This document shows positions 1-7,983 of a stretch of DNA of 64,000 nucleotides, piece by piece. Within the stretch, counting starts at the first letter, position 1. Every line of letters starts with the position of its first letter. Source of the stretch: Neisseria perflava (GTDB taxonomy: Bacteria > Pseudomonadota > Gammaproteobacteria > Burkholderiales > Neisseriaceae); NCBI RefSeq assembly GCF_024170405.1, contig NZ_JALJYC010000008.1, positions 26,893 through 90,892 of the forward strand, in the 5' to 3' direction. Under the pieces are notes generated by a model that worked only from the letters and a program-made list of their open reading frames with translations, was not told the origin of the DNA and made no database searches. Both the position numbers and the translations under genes were made by a program.

Positions 1-1
1 A

Positions 2-565
2 GGATCGAGCTCGGTCTTCCGCCACGCCCAGCTTGAGCGTTTGGGCGTGGCCTTTCAGACGGCCTCGCCGGATTTCGACGAAACCCCCGTTGCGGGCGAA
101 AGTGCCGAGCAGACGGCTTTACGCCTGGCAAGCGGTAAGGCGCAGTCGCTGGCGGCGCAGTTTCCGCGCGCGCTCATTATCGGCGCGGATCAAGTGGCTT
201 GGTGCAACAATCAGCAGTTGGGCAAACCGATGAGCGTGGCGAAGGCGCAACAAATGCTGGCCGAATTGTCGGGACAGCGCATTGAATTTTGCAGCGCAAT
301 CGTGCTTTTGAACACCGTTAGCGGACATTTGCAGCAGCATGTCGATAAAACCGTCGTTACCATGCGCACTTTGTCTGCCGAACAAATCCGCCGCTACCTT
401 GAACGCGAGCCGGACGCGGTGTATTGCGCGGGTGCGGCCAAGAGCGAAGGCTTGGGCGCGGCGCTGTTGGAAAAAATCGACAGCAGCGATCCGAATGCCC
501 TTATCGGCCTGCCTGTGTTCCGCCTGATTGATTTTTTAAAGAATGAAGGTGTGGCAGTGTTGTAG
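2..565 (+). CDS. Maf-family nucleoside triphosphate pyrophosphatase (5' partial)
   Basis: The reading frame is open to the left edge, so the true start lies outside the window; in-frame residues before position 41 read GSSSVFRHAQLERL, the Maf N-terminal signature (G-S-x-S..R) that contacts the nucleotide. The body contains the IIGADQV segment with the conserved Asp, and the C-terminal YCAGAAKSEGLG and DPNALIGLP blocks typical of the YceF-like branch (house-cleaning pyrophosphatase for modified nucleotides such as m7GTP). A TTG at 41 could be taken as a start but would delete the conserved N-terminus. The TAG stop (563-565) lies inside a short palindromic repeat. Family assignment is firm; substrate is inferred. 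Confidence 0.85.
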   Translation, partial: GSSSVFRHAQLERLGVAFQTASPDFDETPVAGESAEQTALRLASGKAQSLAAQFPRALIIGADQVAWCNNQQLGKPMSVAKAQQMLAELSGQRIEFCSAIVLLNTVSGHLQQHVDKTVVTMRTLSAEQIRRYLEREPDAVYCAGAAKSEGLGAALLEKIDSSDPNALIGLPVFRLIDFLKNEGVAVL

Positions 566-629
566 GGTGGGTCTTGACCCGCCAATGAACCGAATATCTG
601 TGCAAATGGTGGGTTAAAACCTACCCTAC
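562..629. repeat. Double-hairpin intergenic repeat, copy A
   Basis: The 68-bp unit opens with GTAGGGTGGGT and closes with ACCTACCCTAC, so the whole is an inverted repeat. Each half also folds on itself (GGTGGGTTAAAACCTACC on the right). It is related to the units at 6620, 29465, 33059 and 35781. It begins inside the stop codon of the upstream maf-type gene. Confidence 0.6.
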
Positions 630-645
630 ATTAACGAAAGCAAAT

Positions 646-1356
646 ATGACCCCGATTTTATATTTAATCCCTACCCCTTTGGGTGCGCCCGATACCCCCT
701 GCCTGCTGCCGCACGAGCAGGCGCAGATTGTCGGTTTGACCGATTTTGTGGTGGAGGCGGAAAAAACCGCCCGCGCCCATTTGAAACATTTGGGTGTGAC
801 CACGCCGATACGCGAATTAAACCTGCAAACGCTGAACGAGCATACCGATTTGAAAACCCTGCCCGCCTTGCTCAAACCTTTGCAGGAAGGGCGCAGCATG
901 GGTATTGTCAGCGAAGCGGGCTGTCCGGCGGTGGCCGATCCCGGCGCCAATCTGGTGGCGCTGGCGCATGCGCACGGTTTTGAAGTGCGCCCGCTGGTCG
1001 GCCCTTCCAGCCTGCTGCTGGCGCTGATGGCTTCGGGTGCTAACGGCCAAAGTTTTGCCTTTAAAGGCTATCTGCCGTCTGAAAAAGGCGAGCGTATCCA
1101 AGCCTTGAAAGCCTTGGAGCAGCGTTCGCGCCAACACAACGAAACGCAATTATTCATTGAAACGCCGTACCGCAATGACGCAATGTTGGCCGATGCGTTG
1201 GCGCAACTGTACCCCGCCACCCGCTTGTGCGTCGCTTGTGATTTAACCTTGCCGAGCCAAATGATTGTCAGCCAAACTGTGGCCGATTGGCGTAAGATGG
1301 AGATCTTGCCGGATTTGAAAAAACGTCCGACGATTTTTGTGTTGTACGCGGCATAA
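646..1356 (+). CDS. SAM-dependent methyltransferase, RsmI/tetrapyrrole methylase family
   Basis: A 236-aa protein with the tetrapyrrole (corrin/porphyrin) methylase fold. The N-terminus LYLIPTPLG, the acidic segment VVEAEKTARAHL, the SAM-binding GIVSEAGCPAVADPG and the VGPSSLLLALMASG block match the RsmI paralogue group. RsmI 2'-O-methylates C1402 of 16S rRNA; this shorter protein, lacking the usual C-terminal extension, is a paralogue whose substrate is not established. The ATG follows the copy A repeat with a purine-rich AACGAAAGC upstream. The next gene starts 40 nt after the stop, so the two may be co-transcribed. Confidence 0.8.
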   Translation: MTPILYLIPTPLGAPDTPCLLPHEQAQIVGLTDFVVEAEKTARAHLKHLGVTTPIRELNLQTLNEHTDLKTLPALLKPLQEGRSMGIVSEAGCPAVADPGANLVALAHAHGFEVRPLVGPSSLLLALMASGANGQSFAFKGYLPSEKGERIQALKALEQRSRQHNETQLFIETPYRNDAMLADALAQLYPATRLCVACDLTLPSQMIVSQTVADWRKMEILPDLKKRPTIFVLYAA

Positions 1357-1396
1357 CCTCTGCCGGTTTCACGGTGTAAAAACGAAAGGAATTGCA

Positions 1397-2164
1397 ATGG
1401 CTACAGTGGCTGCTGTCCGTCATGTGGCATTTGAGGATTTGGGCATTTTGGAAACGCTGTTTGCCAAGCGTGGCGATACGGTGGTGTATTTTGACGCGCC
1501 GGTTGCTAATTTTACTGATAGCGCTTTGCAGGAGGCGGATTTACTGGTGGTGTTGGGGGCGCCGATAGGGGCGTTTGATGATGCGCTGTATCCGTTTTTA
1601 AGCGCTGAAGCCGAATGTATCCGCCGCCGTGTGGCTTCGGATAAGGCCGTGTTGGGTATTTGCCTGGGCGCACAGCTTATCGCGCGGGTATTGGGGGCGC
1701 AGGTGAATCCAATGGGCGTGAAGGAAATTGGTTTTAAACCGCTGGAGCTGACCAACGAGGGTAAACAGTCGCCGCTGCGCCATTTGGCGGGTGTGCCGGT
1801 ATTGCATTGGCACGGTGACTGTTTTGGTTTGCCGCAGGGGGCGACTTCATTGGCTTATACCAATGTCAGCCATGAGCGGGGATTTTCTCTTGGTGGCAAA
1901 TTATTGAGTTTGGAGCTTTCTATGGAATCGGAGATTTACTGCGAACAGGCTTTTTCGGTCGGCAACAAGGTCTTGGGCTTGCAATTTCATTTGGAAGCAG
2001 ATACCGACAAAATCGAATATTGGCTAGTCGGTCATGCCTGCGAGTTGGTACAGGCTGAGGTAGACTTACAGCAAATCCGTAATAACGCCAAGCGTGAAGG
2101 TCAACGTTTGCAGGCTGCGGCATGGCAGACCATGACCGAATGGCTGGACGCTGCGTTGACATAA
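1397..2164 (+). CDS. Class I glutamine amidotransferase (GMP synthase-like)
   Basis: A 255-aa stand-alone glutamine amidotransferase. The nucleophile elbow GICLGAQLIARVLGA carries the catalytic Cys and the C-terminal LGLQFHLEAD carries the His of the Cys-His-Glu triad. Such single-domain proteins resemble the GuaA glutaminase half and act on unknown or varied substrates. I chose ATG 1397 over an upstream GTG in the same frame because an AAAGGA ribosome binding site sits just before it and the sequence then starts with the typical strand-1 of the fold. A DUS-pair terminator follows. Confidence 0.8.
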   Translation: MATVAAVRHVAFEDLGILETLFAKRGDTVVYFDAPVANFTDSALQEADLLVVLGAPIGAFDDALYPFLSAEAECIRRRVASDKAVLGICLGAQLIARVLGAQVNPMGVKEIGFKPLELTNEGKQSPLRHLAGVPVLHWHGDCFGLPQGATSLAYTNVSHERGFSLGGKLLSLELSMESEIYCEQAFSVGNKVLGLQFHLEADTDKIEYWLVGHACELVQAEVDLQQIRNNAKREGQRLQAAAWQTMTEWLDAALT

Positions 2165-2184
2165 AACGGGCATAACAAAAATTC

Positions 2185-2227
2185 AAAAAGGCCGTCTGAA
2201 AAATCGAATTTTCAGACGGCCTTTATT
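2185..2227. terminator. DUS-pair hairpin terminator (bidirectional)
   Basis: Two uptake sequences in inverted orientation form a stem of AAAGGCCGTCTGAAAA against TTTTCAGACGGCCTTT, lying between the convergent amidotransferase gene and yidC. Confidence 0.75.
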
Positions 2228-2239
2228 ATTTAAAGCGGC

Positions 2240-3883
2240 TTAAGAAACCACTTCGCCTTGCGTGCGCTGTTTCTCAATGCTCTTATTGATAAACCACTGT
2301 TGGGCGATGGTCAGCAGGTTGTTGACCACCCAGTACAGCACCAAACCGGCAGGGAAGAAGAAGAACATAATGGAGAAAATCAAAGGCATGATTTTCATCA
2401 TTTTTGCCTGCATCGGATCGGTCGGCGGCGGGTTTAAATAAGTTTGGATAAACATCGTCGCAGCCATAATCAGCGGCAGGATAAAGTAGGGGTCGGGGCG
2501 GCTCAAATCGTGAATCCAGCCTAACCACGGCGCCTGGCGCAGTTCTACCGAAGCGAAAATCGCCCAGTACAGACCGATGAATACCGGAATCTGCAACAAC
2601 ATCGGCAGACAGCCGCCGAGCGGGTTGATTTTCTCGTCTTTGTACATCTGCATCATGGCCTGTTGTTGCGCCATGCGGTCATCGCCGTATTTGTCTTTAA
2701 TGGCTTGCAGCTTCGGCGCGACGGCGCGCATTTTCGCCATGGAGCGGTAAGAAGCGTTGGTCAGCGGGAACAAAATCGCTTTCACGATAATGGTCAGGCC
2801 GATAATCGCCCAGCCCCAGTTGCCGATTAAATCGTGCAGCTTGTTCAAGAGCCAAAACAGCGGAGAGGCAAACCAATGCACTTTGCCGTAGTCTTTGGCC
2901 AGTTGCAGCTTGTCGGCCACTTTCACCAAGGTGCTGGTGGTTTGCGGGCCGGCGTAGAGGTTGACGGCGATGTCGGTTTTGCCGTTGCTCGGAATGGCAG
3001 CTAAAGGCACGCTCACGCCGGCGCTGTATAAATTGTCGCCACGGCGTTTGACGCTGATTTGGCAATCACCGGCGGCGCAAACGCTTTTACCGTCTTTAGG
3101 TTGCAAAATCCAAGTGGACATAAAGTGGTGCTGGATCATGCCCAGCCAGCCGGTCGGGGTTTTGCGCACGTATTCGGCTTCGTCTTTGCCGGATTTGGCG
3201 TCATCATCCAAGTCAGAGAAGGAGACTTTCTGGAATTTTCCTTCCGGTGTGTACACCACCGGGCCGACATAGGATTTAGTGAAATAACCTTGGCCTTCGG
3301 GTTCGCTGTGGTCACGCACGATTTGGTAACCAGCGGTCAAATTAACCGGATGGCCGCTGGCGTTGGTTACGTCAAAACGGACGTTGATTTCGTAGCTGCC
3401 TTTGTCGAACGTATAAACTTTGTCGATTTTCAGGCCGTTGGTTTCCGGTGCACTCAGGCGCACTTCCACTTTATCGCCGTTTAGCGTGTAGTTTTGCTGC
3501 GGCGCGGTAAAGCTGACGCCCTTCAAGACATTATTGCCTTGCGCGTCAAGCAATTCGGATTGGGCGACGTAGGTGTAGGTTTTGCTGTCGTTAAACAAGA
3601 CAAACGGTTTGCTTTCGTCGCCTGTGGCTTCGTATTTCAACAAAGTCAGTTGGCGCAAATCGCCGCTGTTTTCATCAATGACGGCTTTAACCGTGTCGGT
3701 GGTGACCGTAATCGGTTTGGCCAGGGTCAGCGCGGCTTCGGTGTTGGTGGTCGCGGCTTTTTGCTGCTGTTGCGCGGCCTGTTGTTGCGCCTGTGTCGGT
3801 TTTGGGGAGGGGAATAATTTTTCCCAGCCCATCAAAATCACAAGGGCAATGGCGAAAAACGCCAAAAGTCTTTTAAAATCCAT
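2240..3883 (-). CDS. yidC: Membrane protein insertase YidC
   Basis: A 547-aa Oxa1/YidC/Alb3 protein that inserts and folds inner-membrane proteins alone or with SecYEG. An N-terminal membrane segment (about residues 5-20, LLAFFAIALVILMGW) precedes a Gln/Ala-rich linker and the large periplasmic beta-sandwich domain (to about 340). The conserved C-terminal core carries the cytoplasmic hairpin MAKMRAVAPKLQAIKDKYGDD, then NPLGGCLPMLLQIPVFIGLYWA and three more membrane segments. Length is usual for proteobacteria. It lies downstream of yidD, rnpA and rpmH, the classical order, separated from yidD by a hairpin. Confidence 0.97.
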   Translation of the reverse strand: MDFKRLLAFFAIALVILMGWEKLFPSPKPTQAQQQAAQQQQKAATTNTEAALTLAKPITVTTDTVKAVIDENSGDLRQLTLLKYEATGDESKPFVLFNDSKTYTYVAQSELLDAQGNNVLKGVSFTAPQQNYTLNGDKVEVRLSAPETNGLKIDKVYTFDKGSYEINVRFDVTNASGHPVNLTAGYQIVRDHSEPEGQGYFTKSYVGPVVYTPEGKFQKVSFSDLDDDAKSGKDEAEYVRKTPTGWLGMIQHHFMSTWILQPKDGKSVCAAGDCQISVKRRGDNLYSAGVSVPLAAIPSNGKTDIAVNLYAGPQTTSTLVKVADKLQLAKDYGKVHWFASPLFWLLNKLHDLIGNWGWAIIGLTIIVKAILFPLTNASYRSMAKMRAVAPKLQAIKDKYGDDRMAQQQAMMQMYKDEKINPLGGCLPMLLQIPVFIGLYWAIFASVELRQAPWLGWIHDLSRPDPYFILPLIMAATMFIQTYLNPPPTDPMQAKMMKIMPLIFSIMFFFFPAGLVLYWVVNNLLTIAQQWFINKSIEKQRTQGEVVS

Positions 3884-3982
3884 AACAAATTCCTGGTACG
3901 GAGGGATGGGTGAACAGTGTTTCAGACGGCATTATATAGAAAATGCAGCGAAAATACAGGGAAAATGCGCGGTATGGCTGCG

Positions 3983-4006
3983 AAAAGGCCGTCTGAAAAC
4001 GGCCTT
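3983..4006 (-). terminator. DUS-based hairpin at the end of yidD
   Basis: On the minus strand AAGGCCGT and ACGGCCTT form a stem around a DUS and run into TTTT. It overlaps the yidD stop codon and may attenuate read-through into yidC. Confidence 0.5.
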
Positions 4007-4226
4007 AAGGTACAGGGTCATGCCCGTGTCCGCCCCACGGATGGCAACGCGCAATGCGTTTGAGCGCCAGCAGGCCGCCTTTGGCCGCGCCGTACTTGCG
4101 CACAGCTTCCAGCGCATATTGCGAACAGGTCGGCGTGTAGCGGCAGCGCGGCGGAATCAGCGGGCTGATACAATATTGGTAAAATTTTACCAAGCCTATC
4201 AGTAGTTTGGCAGCTAATTTTGACAT
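4005..4226 (-). CDS. yidD: Membrane protein insertion efficiency factor YidD
   Basis: A 73-aa protein with the YidD/DUF37 core: an amphipathic N-terminus (LLIGLVKFYQYCISPLIPPRCRYTPTC), the CSQYALEAVRKYGAAKGG block and the C-terminal RCHPWGGHGHDPVP. The three conserved cysteines are present. YidD is a small membrane-associated factor aiding YidC-dependent insertion. Its start overlaps the rnpA stop by one base, which points to translational coupling. Confidence 0.95.
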   Translation of the reverse strand: MSKLAAKLLIGLVKFYQYCISPLIPPRCRYTPTCSQYALEAVRKYGAAKGGLLALKRIARCHPWGGHGHDPVP

Positions 4227-4573
4227 CAGCGTTTTTGTTTTTTCAGCATTAATTGCGCCAGCTGTGCACGCGCCTGCGCACCGTCTGTACGGGTAAAGGC
4301 GCGGCTGACCCGTACCACATAATCATGCGGCGGCAGCTCGGCCTTGTGGCAGCGGAACCAGTCGCGAATCACACGTTTAATGTAATTGCGGCGGTTGGCG
4401 CGTTTGGCGGTTTTTTTGCCCACCACCAAGCCTAAGCGCGGATGGCCGAGGCCGTTGTCGCCCGATTGGGAAACTTGCAGCAAATCGCGGCTTTTGCGGT
4501 TTCTATACGCAAAAACGGATGAAAATTCATCCGTTTTTAATAAGCGATACTGCTTGCCGAAGCGGTTGTCCAA
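4226..4573 (-). CDS. rnpA: Ribonuclease P protein component
   Basis: The 115-aa basic protein subunit of RNase P, which matures tRNA 5' ends together with M1 RNA. It begins LDNRFGKQYRLLKTDEFSSVFAYR and contains the RNR motif in KKTAKRANRRNYIKRVIRDWFR. The start is taken as TTG at 4573, one base after the rpmH stop codon. The frame stays open further upstream, but that extension lies inside rpmH and has no family match. Tight coupling to rpmH is the conserved bacterial arrangement. Confidence 0.93.
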   Translation of the reverse strand: MDNRFGKQYRLLKTDEFSSVFAYRNRKSRDLLQVSQSGDNGLGHPRLGLVVGKKTAKRANRRNYIKRVIRDWFRCHKAELPPHDYVVRVSRAFTRTDGAQARAQLAQLMLKKQKR

Positions 4574-4574
4574 C

Positions 4575-4709
4575 TTACACGGCCAAGCGTTTGCGGCCTT
4601 TGGCACGGCGTGCAGCCAATACTGCGCGACCGCCACGGGTTTTGGAGCGAACCAGGAAGCCGTGGGTGCGTTTGCGTTTGGTAACAGAAGGTTGATAAGT
4701 GCGTTTCAT
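4575..4709 (-). CDS. rpmH: 50S ribosomal protein L34
   Basis: A 44-aa highly basic protein starting MKRTYQPSVTKRKRTHGF and ending AARRAKGRKRLAV, a textbook L34. The ATG at 4709 is preceded by AGGAAAAGAC. A well-spaced sigma-70-type promoter lies just upstream at 4746-4774. It heads the rpmH-rnpA-yidD-yidC cluster. Confidence 0.97.
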   Translation of the reverse strand: MKRTYQPSVTKRKRTHGFLVRSKTRGGRAVLAARRAKGRKRLAV

Positions 4710-4745
4710 GTCTTTTCCTAAAAAAGCGGTAGAATTAAACCGTGA

Positions 4746-4774
4746 ATTACACCCCAATTTGCCGCTTTTGTCAA
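4746..4774 (-). promoter_or_regulatory. Sigma-70-type promoter of rpmH
   Basis: On the minus strand a perfect TTGACA (4774-4769) is separated by exactly 17 nt from TGTAAT (4751-4746), 36 nt before the rpmH start. Confidence 0.65.
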
Positions 4775-4867
4775 TCAATATAAAAACTTTGCGCCAAAAT
4801 CGACCGGATGGGGTGCGGCAGGTGTTGGATTTTTTACCTTACCGGAAGATGAGGATGCAGCAGACGG

Positions 4868-4919
4868 TGTGGAAAAATCTGCACCGGTGGCTGTAACTGT
4901 GGATAAAATCGGTTATAAT
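4868..4919. promoter_or_regulatory. DnaA boxes and -10 element upstream of dnaA (possible origin region)
   Basis: TGTGGATAA at 4898-4906 is the exact reverse complement of the consensus DnaA box TTATCCACA. A second, one-mismatch site TGTGGAAAA lies at 4868-4876. Eight bases after the perfect box is TATAAT (4914-4919), a good -10 for dnaA without a clear -35. The 316-bp rpmH-dnaA gap holding these sites is the classical place for DnaA autoregulation and sometimes oriC, but only two boxes are visible, so an origin is not proven. Confidence 0.5.
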
Positions 4920-4948
4920 CGGCAGCTGTTAAAGATTTATTTTTATTT

Positions 4949-4989
4949 AGGCCGTCTGAAAACCGCAATCTTCCTTTTTCAGACGGCCT
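4949..4989. terminator. DUS-pair hairpin in the dnaA leader
   Basis: Inverted uptake sequences AGGCCGTCTGAAAA and TTTTTCAGACGGCCT sit between the dnaA -10 element and its start, so a transcript from that -10 would carry this hairpin in its 5' leader. Confidence 0.5.
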
Positions 4990-5025
4990 GTCTGCCCTTT
5001 GTGTTTGATTTTCCGAGCCTTACCC

Positions 5026-6612
5026 ATGACGCTAGCTGAATTTTGGCCGCAGTGCCTCCGCCGACTCCATGATACTTTACCCGCGCAGCAGTTCCAGCAA
5101 TGGATTGCGCCGCTGACCGTGGGCGAAGAGGGCGGCGCGTGGGTGGTGTATGGGAAAAACCAGTTTGCCTGCAATATGCTCAAAAGCCAGTTTGCCACCA
5201 AAATCGAAGCCGTGCGCGCGGAATTGGCGCCGCAGCAGGCGGCGTTTGCTTTTAAGCCGGGTGTTGGACAGAGCTACGCGATGGCGCAGGGTGTAGCGGC
5301 GGAAGCGGAGAAAAGCACAGCGACGCCGGTAGCCATTGAGGATGATGAAGCGGCTGTTTCCGCGAATGCAGATAATGGACAGGCTGCCGAACCGCAGCAG
5401 GCAGCATTGCCCGTGGATATGCCGTCTGAAAACGAATACCACGCGCCGAAAAAAAGTGCGCAGGAGATTTTGGCCGAGCGTCTGAAAAACCTGCCGCACG
5501 AGCCGCAGCTGCAAGCCGCAGCGGAAACCAAGTCCGCAAGCAAGGCCAAAAGCGAAGCGCAGCGCGAAGCGGCGGAACAGCGTTACAACCAGACCAATCT
5601 GTCGCCCGACTATACGTTTGAAACGCTGGTGGAAGGTAAGGGCAACCGCATTGCGGCCGCCGCCGCGCAAGCGATTGCTGACAAACCGGGTCATCAGAGC
5701 TACAACCCGTTTTTCCTCTATGGCAGCACCGGTTTGGGTAAAACCCACTTGGTGCAGGCCATCGGCAATGAATTGTTGAAACACAAGCCCGACGCCAAAG
5801 TGCGCTATATGCATTCCGACGACTATGTGCGCAGCCTGATGGTGGCGGCGCGTAATAACGGTTTCGAGGCGTTTAAGCAGCAATACAAGCAATACGATTT
5901 GCTGATTATCGACGACATTCAGTTTATCAAAGGCAAAGAACGTACGATGGAAGAATTTTTCTATCTGTACGAGCATTTTTATAATGAGAAAAAACAACTG
6001 ATTATGACCTGCGACGTGTTGCCGGTGAAAATCGAAGACATGGACGACCGACTCAAATCGCGTTTTTCATGGGGCTTGACGCTGGAGCTGGAACCACCCG
6101 AACTGGAAATGCGCGTGGCGATTTTGCAGAAAAAAGCCGAGCTGTCGGGCGTGAACCTGACCGAAGAAGCGGCGTTTTTCATTGCCAACCTTATCCGTTC
6201 GAATGTGCGCGAACTAGAAGGCGCGTTCAACCGCGTCAGCGCCAGCAGCCGCTTTATGAACAAGCCGATTGACATCGACTTGGCGCGCGAGGCCTTGCAG
6301 GATATCATCGCGGTAAAACACAAAGTCATCACCGCCGAGATGATTATCGACGAAACCGCCAAATACTACCGCATTAAGAGCAGCGAAATCTGGGGTAAAA
6401 AGCGTACCCGCAACATCGCCCGCCCGCGCCAAACCGCCATGAGCCTGACCAAAGAGCTAACCAACCTCAGCCTGCCTGCCATCGGCGCGGCATTTGGCAA
6501 CCGCGACCATACCACGGTCATGCACGCCATCAAAACCATCGCCGCGCTGCGCGAGGAAGACCCGCAGCTGAATCAGGATTATGAAAAACTGCTGATGATG
6601 TTACAAAATTGA
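5026..6612 (+). CDS. dnaA: Chromosomal replication initiator protein DnaA
   Basis: A 528-aa initiator ATPase that binds DnaA boxes and melts the origin. Domain I starts MTLAEFWPQCLRRL. A long Ala/Glu-rich linker (about residues 90-190) makes the protein larger than the E. coli one. The AAA+ core has Walker A GSTGLGKTH (about residue 232), Walker B LLIIDDIQF and a sensor region. Domain IV carries the DNA-binding signature GNRDHTTVMHAIKTI. ATG 5026 was chosen over an in-frame upstream TTG at 4999 because MTLAEFWP is the conserved beginning. A DUS is embedded in the linker-coding part near 5419. dnaN follows 181 nt downstream. Confidence 0.97.
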   Translation: MTLAEFWPQCLRRLHDTLPAQQFQQWIAPLTVGEEGGAWVVYGKNQFACNMLKSQFATKIEAVRAELAPQQAAFAFKPGVGQSYAMAQGVAAEAEKSTATPVAIEDDEAAVSANADNGQAAEPQQAALPVDMPSENEYHAPKKSAQEILAERLKNLPHEPQLQAAAETKSASKAKSEAQREAAEQRYNQTNLSPDYTFETLVEGKGNRIAAAAAQAIADKPGHQSYNPFFLYGSTGLGKTHLVQAIGNELLKHKPDAKVRYMHSDDYVRSLMVAARNNGFEAFKQQYKQYDLLIIDDIQFIKGKERTMEEFFYLYEHFYNEKKQLIMTCDVLPVKIEDMDDRLKSRFSWGLTLELEPPELEMRVAILQKKAELSGVNLTEEAAFFIANLIRSNVRELEGAFNRVSASSRFMNKPIDIDLAREALQDIIAVKHKVITAEMIIDETAKYYRIKSSEIWGKKRTRNIARPRQTAMSLTKELTNLSLPAIGAAFGNRDHTTVMHAIKTIAALREEDPQLNQDYEKLLMMLQN

Positions 6613-6619
6613 TGGCGGG

Positions 6620-6696
6620 GTAGGTTGGGATGAAATCCCAACATTTATCTCTATAACTGTTACCGAATTTTTTGTTGGGTTTGCAACCCAACTTAC
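6620..6696. repeat. Double-hairpin intergenic repeat, copy B
   Basis: The unit runs from GTAGGTTGGG to CCCAACTTAC. The left hairpin is GTTGGGATGAAATCCCAAC and the right one GTTGGGTTTGCAACCCAAC. It starts 7 nt after the dnaA stop. Confidence 0.65.
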
Positions 6697-6708
6697 AAAA
6701 TGACCGAT

Positions 6709-6754
6709 TTTCAGACGGCCTTTTCAATCATGACAACACAGGCCGTCTGAAAAT
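6709..6754. repeat. Outward-facing DUS pair between dnaA and dnaN
   Basis: TTTTCAGACGGCC and GGCCGTCTGAAAA are inverted around a 20-odd-nt spacer, able to form a hairpin just upstream of dnaN. Confidence 0.45.
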
Positions 6755-6793
6755 AAAAGAATTCCCGATTAACCCAATCCCAAGGAATACACC

Positions 6794-7897
6794 ATGTTGA
6801 TTTTGCAAGCCGATCGCGACAGCCTGCTCAAACCGCTCCAAGCCGTGACCGGTATTGTTGAGCGCCGCCACACCCTGCCGATTTTGTCCAACGTATTGCT
6901 GGAAAGCAAAGACGGGCAGACCAATGTCTTGGCTACCGACTTGGAAATCCAAATCAACACCGCCGGCCCGGAAAGCGCGGCCGGAGATTTCCGCATTACC
7001 ACCAATGCCAAAAAATTCCAAGACATCCTGCGTGCGCTGCCGGAAGGCGCGATTGTGTCGCTGGATTGGGCGGACAACCGCCTGACCCTGAAAGCAGGCA
7101 AATCCCGCTTTGCCCTGCAAACCCTGCCTGCCGAAGATTTCCCGCTGATGAGCGTGGGCGAAGACGTGGGTACGGCGTTTTCGCTGACTCAAGAAGCGTT
7201 TAAAAACATGCTCTCGCAAGTGCAATACAGCATGGCGGTGCAGGACATCCGCTACTACCTCAACGGCTTATTAATGCAAGTAGAAGGCAGTCAGCTGCGC
7301 TTAGTCGCCACTGACGGCCACCGCTTGGCCTACGCCGCCTGCCAAATCGAAGCCGATTTGCCCAAAGCCGAAGTGATTCTGCCGCGCAAAACCGTATTGG
7401 AACTCTTCAAGCTGCTGAACCATCCGAGTGAAGAAATCAGCGTTGAGCTGCTCAACAACCAAGTGCGTTTCCGCTGCAACAATACCGTGATTGTGAGCAA
7501 AGTTATCGACGGCAAATTCCCCGATTTCAACCGCGTGATTCCGCTGGACAACGACAAAATTTTCTTGGTGTCGCGCAGCGAACTGTTGGGCGCATTGGAA
7601 CGCGCTTCGATTTTGGCCAACGAAAAATTCCGTGGCGCGAGATTGTTTTTGCAGCCGGGTTTGTTGAGCGTGGTGTGCAGCAACAACGAGCAGGAAGAAG
7701 CGCGCGAAGAGTTGGAAATCGCCTATCAGGGCGGCGAACTGGAAGTCGGTTTCAACATCGGCTACCTGATGGACGTGTTGCGCAATATCCATTCCGACGA
7801 TATGCAGCTGGCTTTCGGCGACGCCAACCGCTCCACCTTGTTTACCATGCCGAATAATCCGAATTTCAAATATATTGTGATGCCGATGCGGATTTGA
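6794..7897 (+). CDS. dnaN: DNA polymerase III subunit beta (sliding clamp)
   Basis: A 367-aa ring-forming clamp that tethers Pol III to DNA. The three repeated clamp folds are evident: the N-terminus MLILQADRDSLLKPLQAVTGIVERR, the middle VATDGHRLAYAACQ block and the C-terminal end YIVMPMRI, which forms the partner-binding pocket. The start is an ATG behind CCAAGGAATACACC. It follows dnaA in the standard dnaA-dnaN order and ends before a DUS-pair terminator. Confidence 0.97.
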   Translation: MLILQADRDSLLKPLQAVTGIVERRHTLPILSNVLLESKDGQTNVLATDLEIQINTAGPESAAGDFRITTNAKKFQDILRALPEGAIVSLDWADNRLTLKAGKSRFALQTLPAEDFPLMSVGEDVGTAFSLTQEAFKNMLSQVQYSMAVQDIRYYLNGLLMQVEGSQLRLVATDGHRLAYAACQIEADLPKAEVILPRKTVLELFKLLNHPSEEISVELLNNQVRFRCNNTVIVSKVIDGKFPDFNRVIPLDNDKIFLVSRSELLGALERASILANEKFRGARLFLQPGLLSVVCSNNEQEEAREELEIAYQGGELEVGFNIGYLMDVLRNIHSDDMQLAFGDANRSTLFTMPNNPNFKYIVMPMRI

Positions 7898-7915
7898 TGA
7901 ATCGTAAATAAACGG

Positions 7916-7954
7916 AGGCCGTCTGAAAATACTGGATTTTCAGACGGCCTTTTC
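7916..7954. terminator. DUS-pair hairpin terminator of dnaN
   Basis: AGGCCGTCTGAAAAT pairs with ATTTTCAGACGGCCT, followed by TTTT. It lies between the convergent dnaN and dtd genes. Confidence 0.75.
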
Positions 7955-7983
7955 GCATTAATCGCAAGACAGAAGTTGATGGG

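Noticed and set aside
5077..5997. 306-codon minus-strand frame opposite dnaA
   Set aside because: Antisense shadow of the DnaA linker and AAA+ region.
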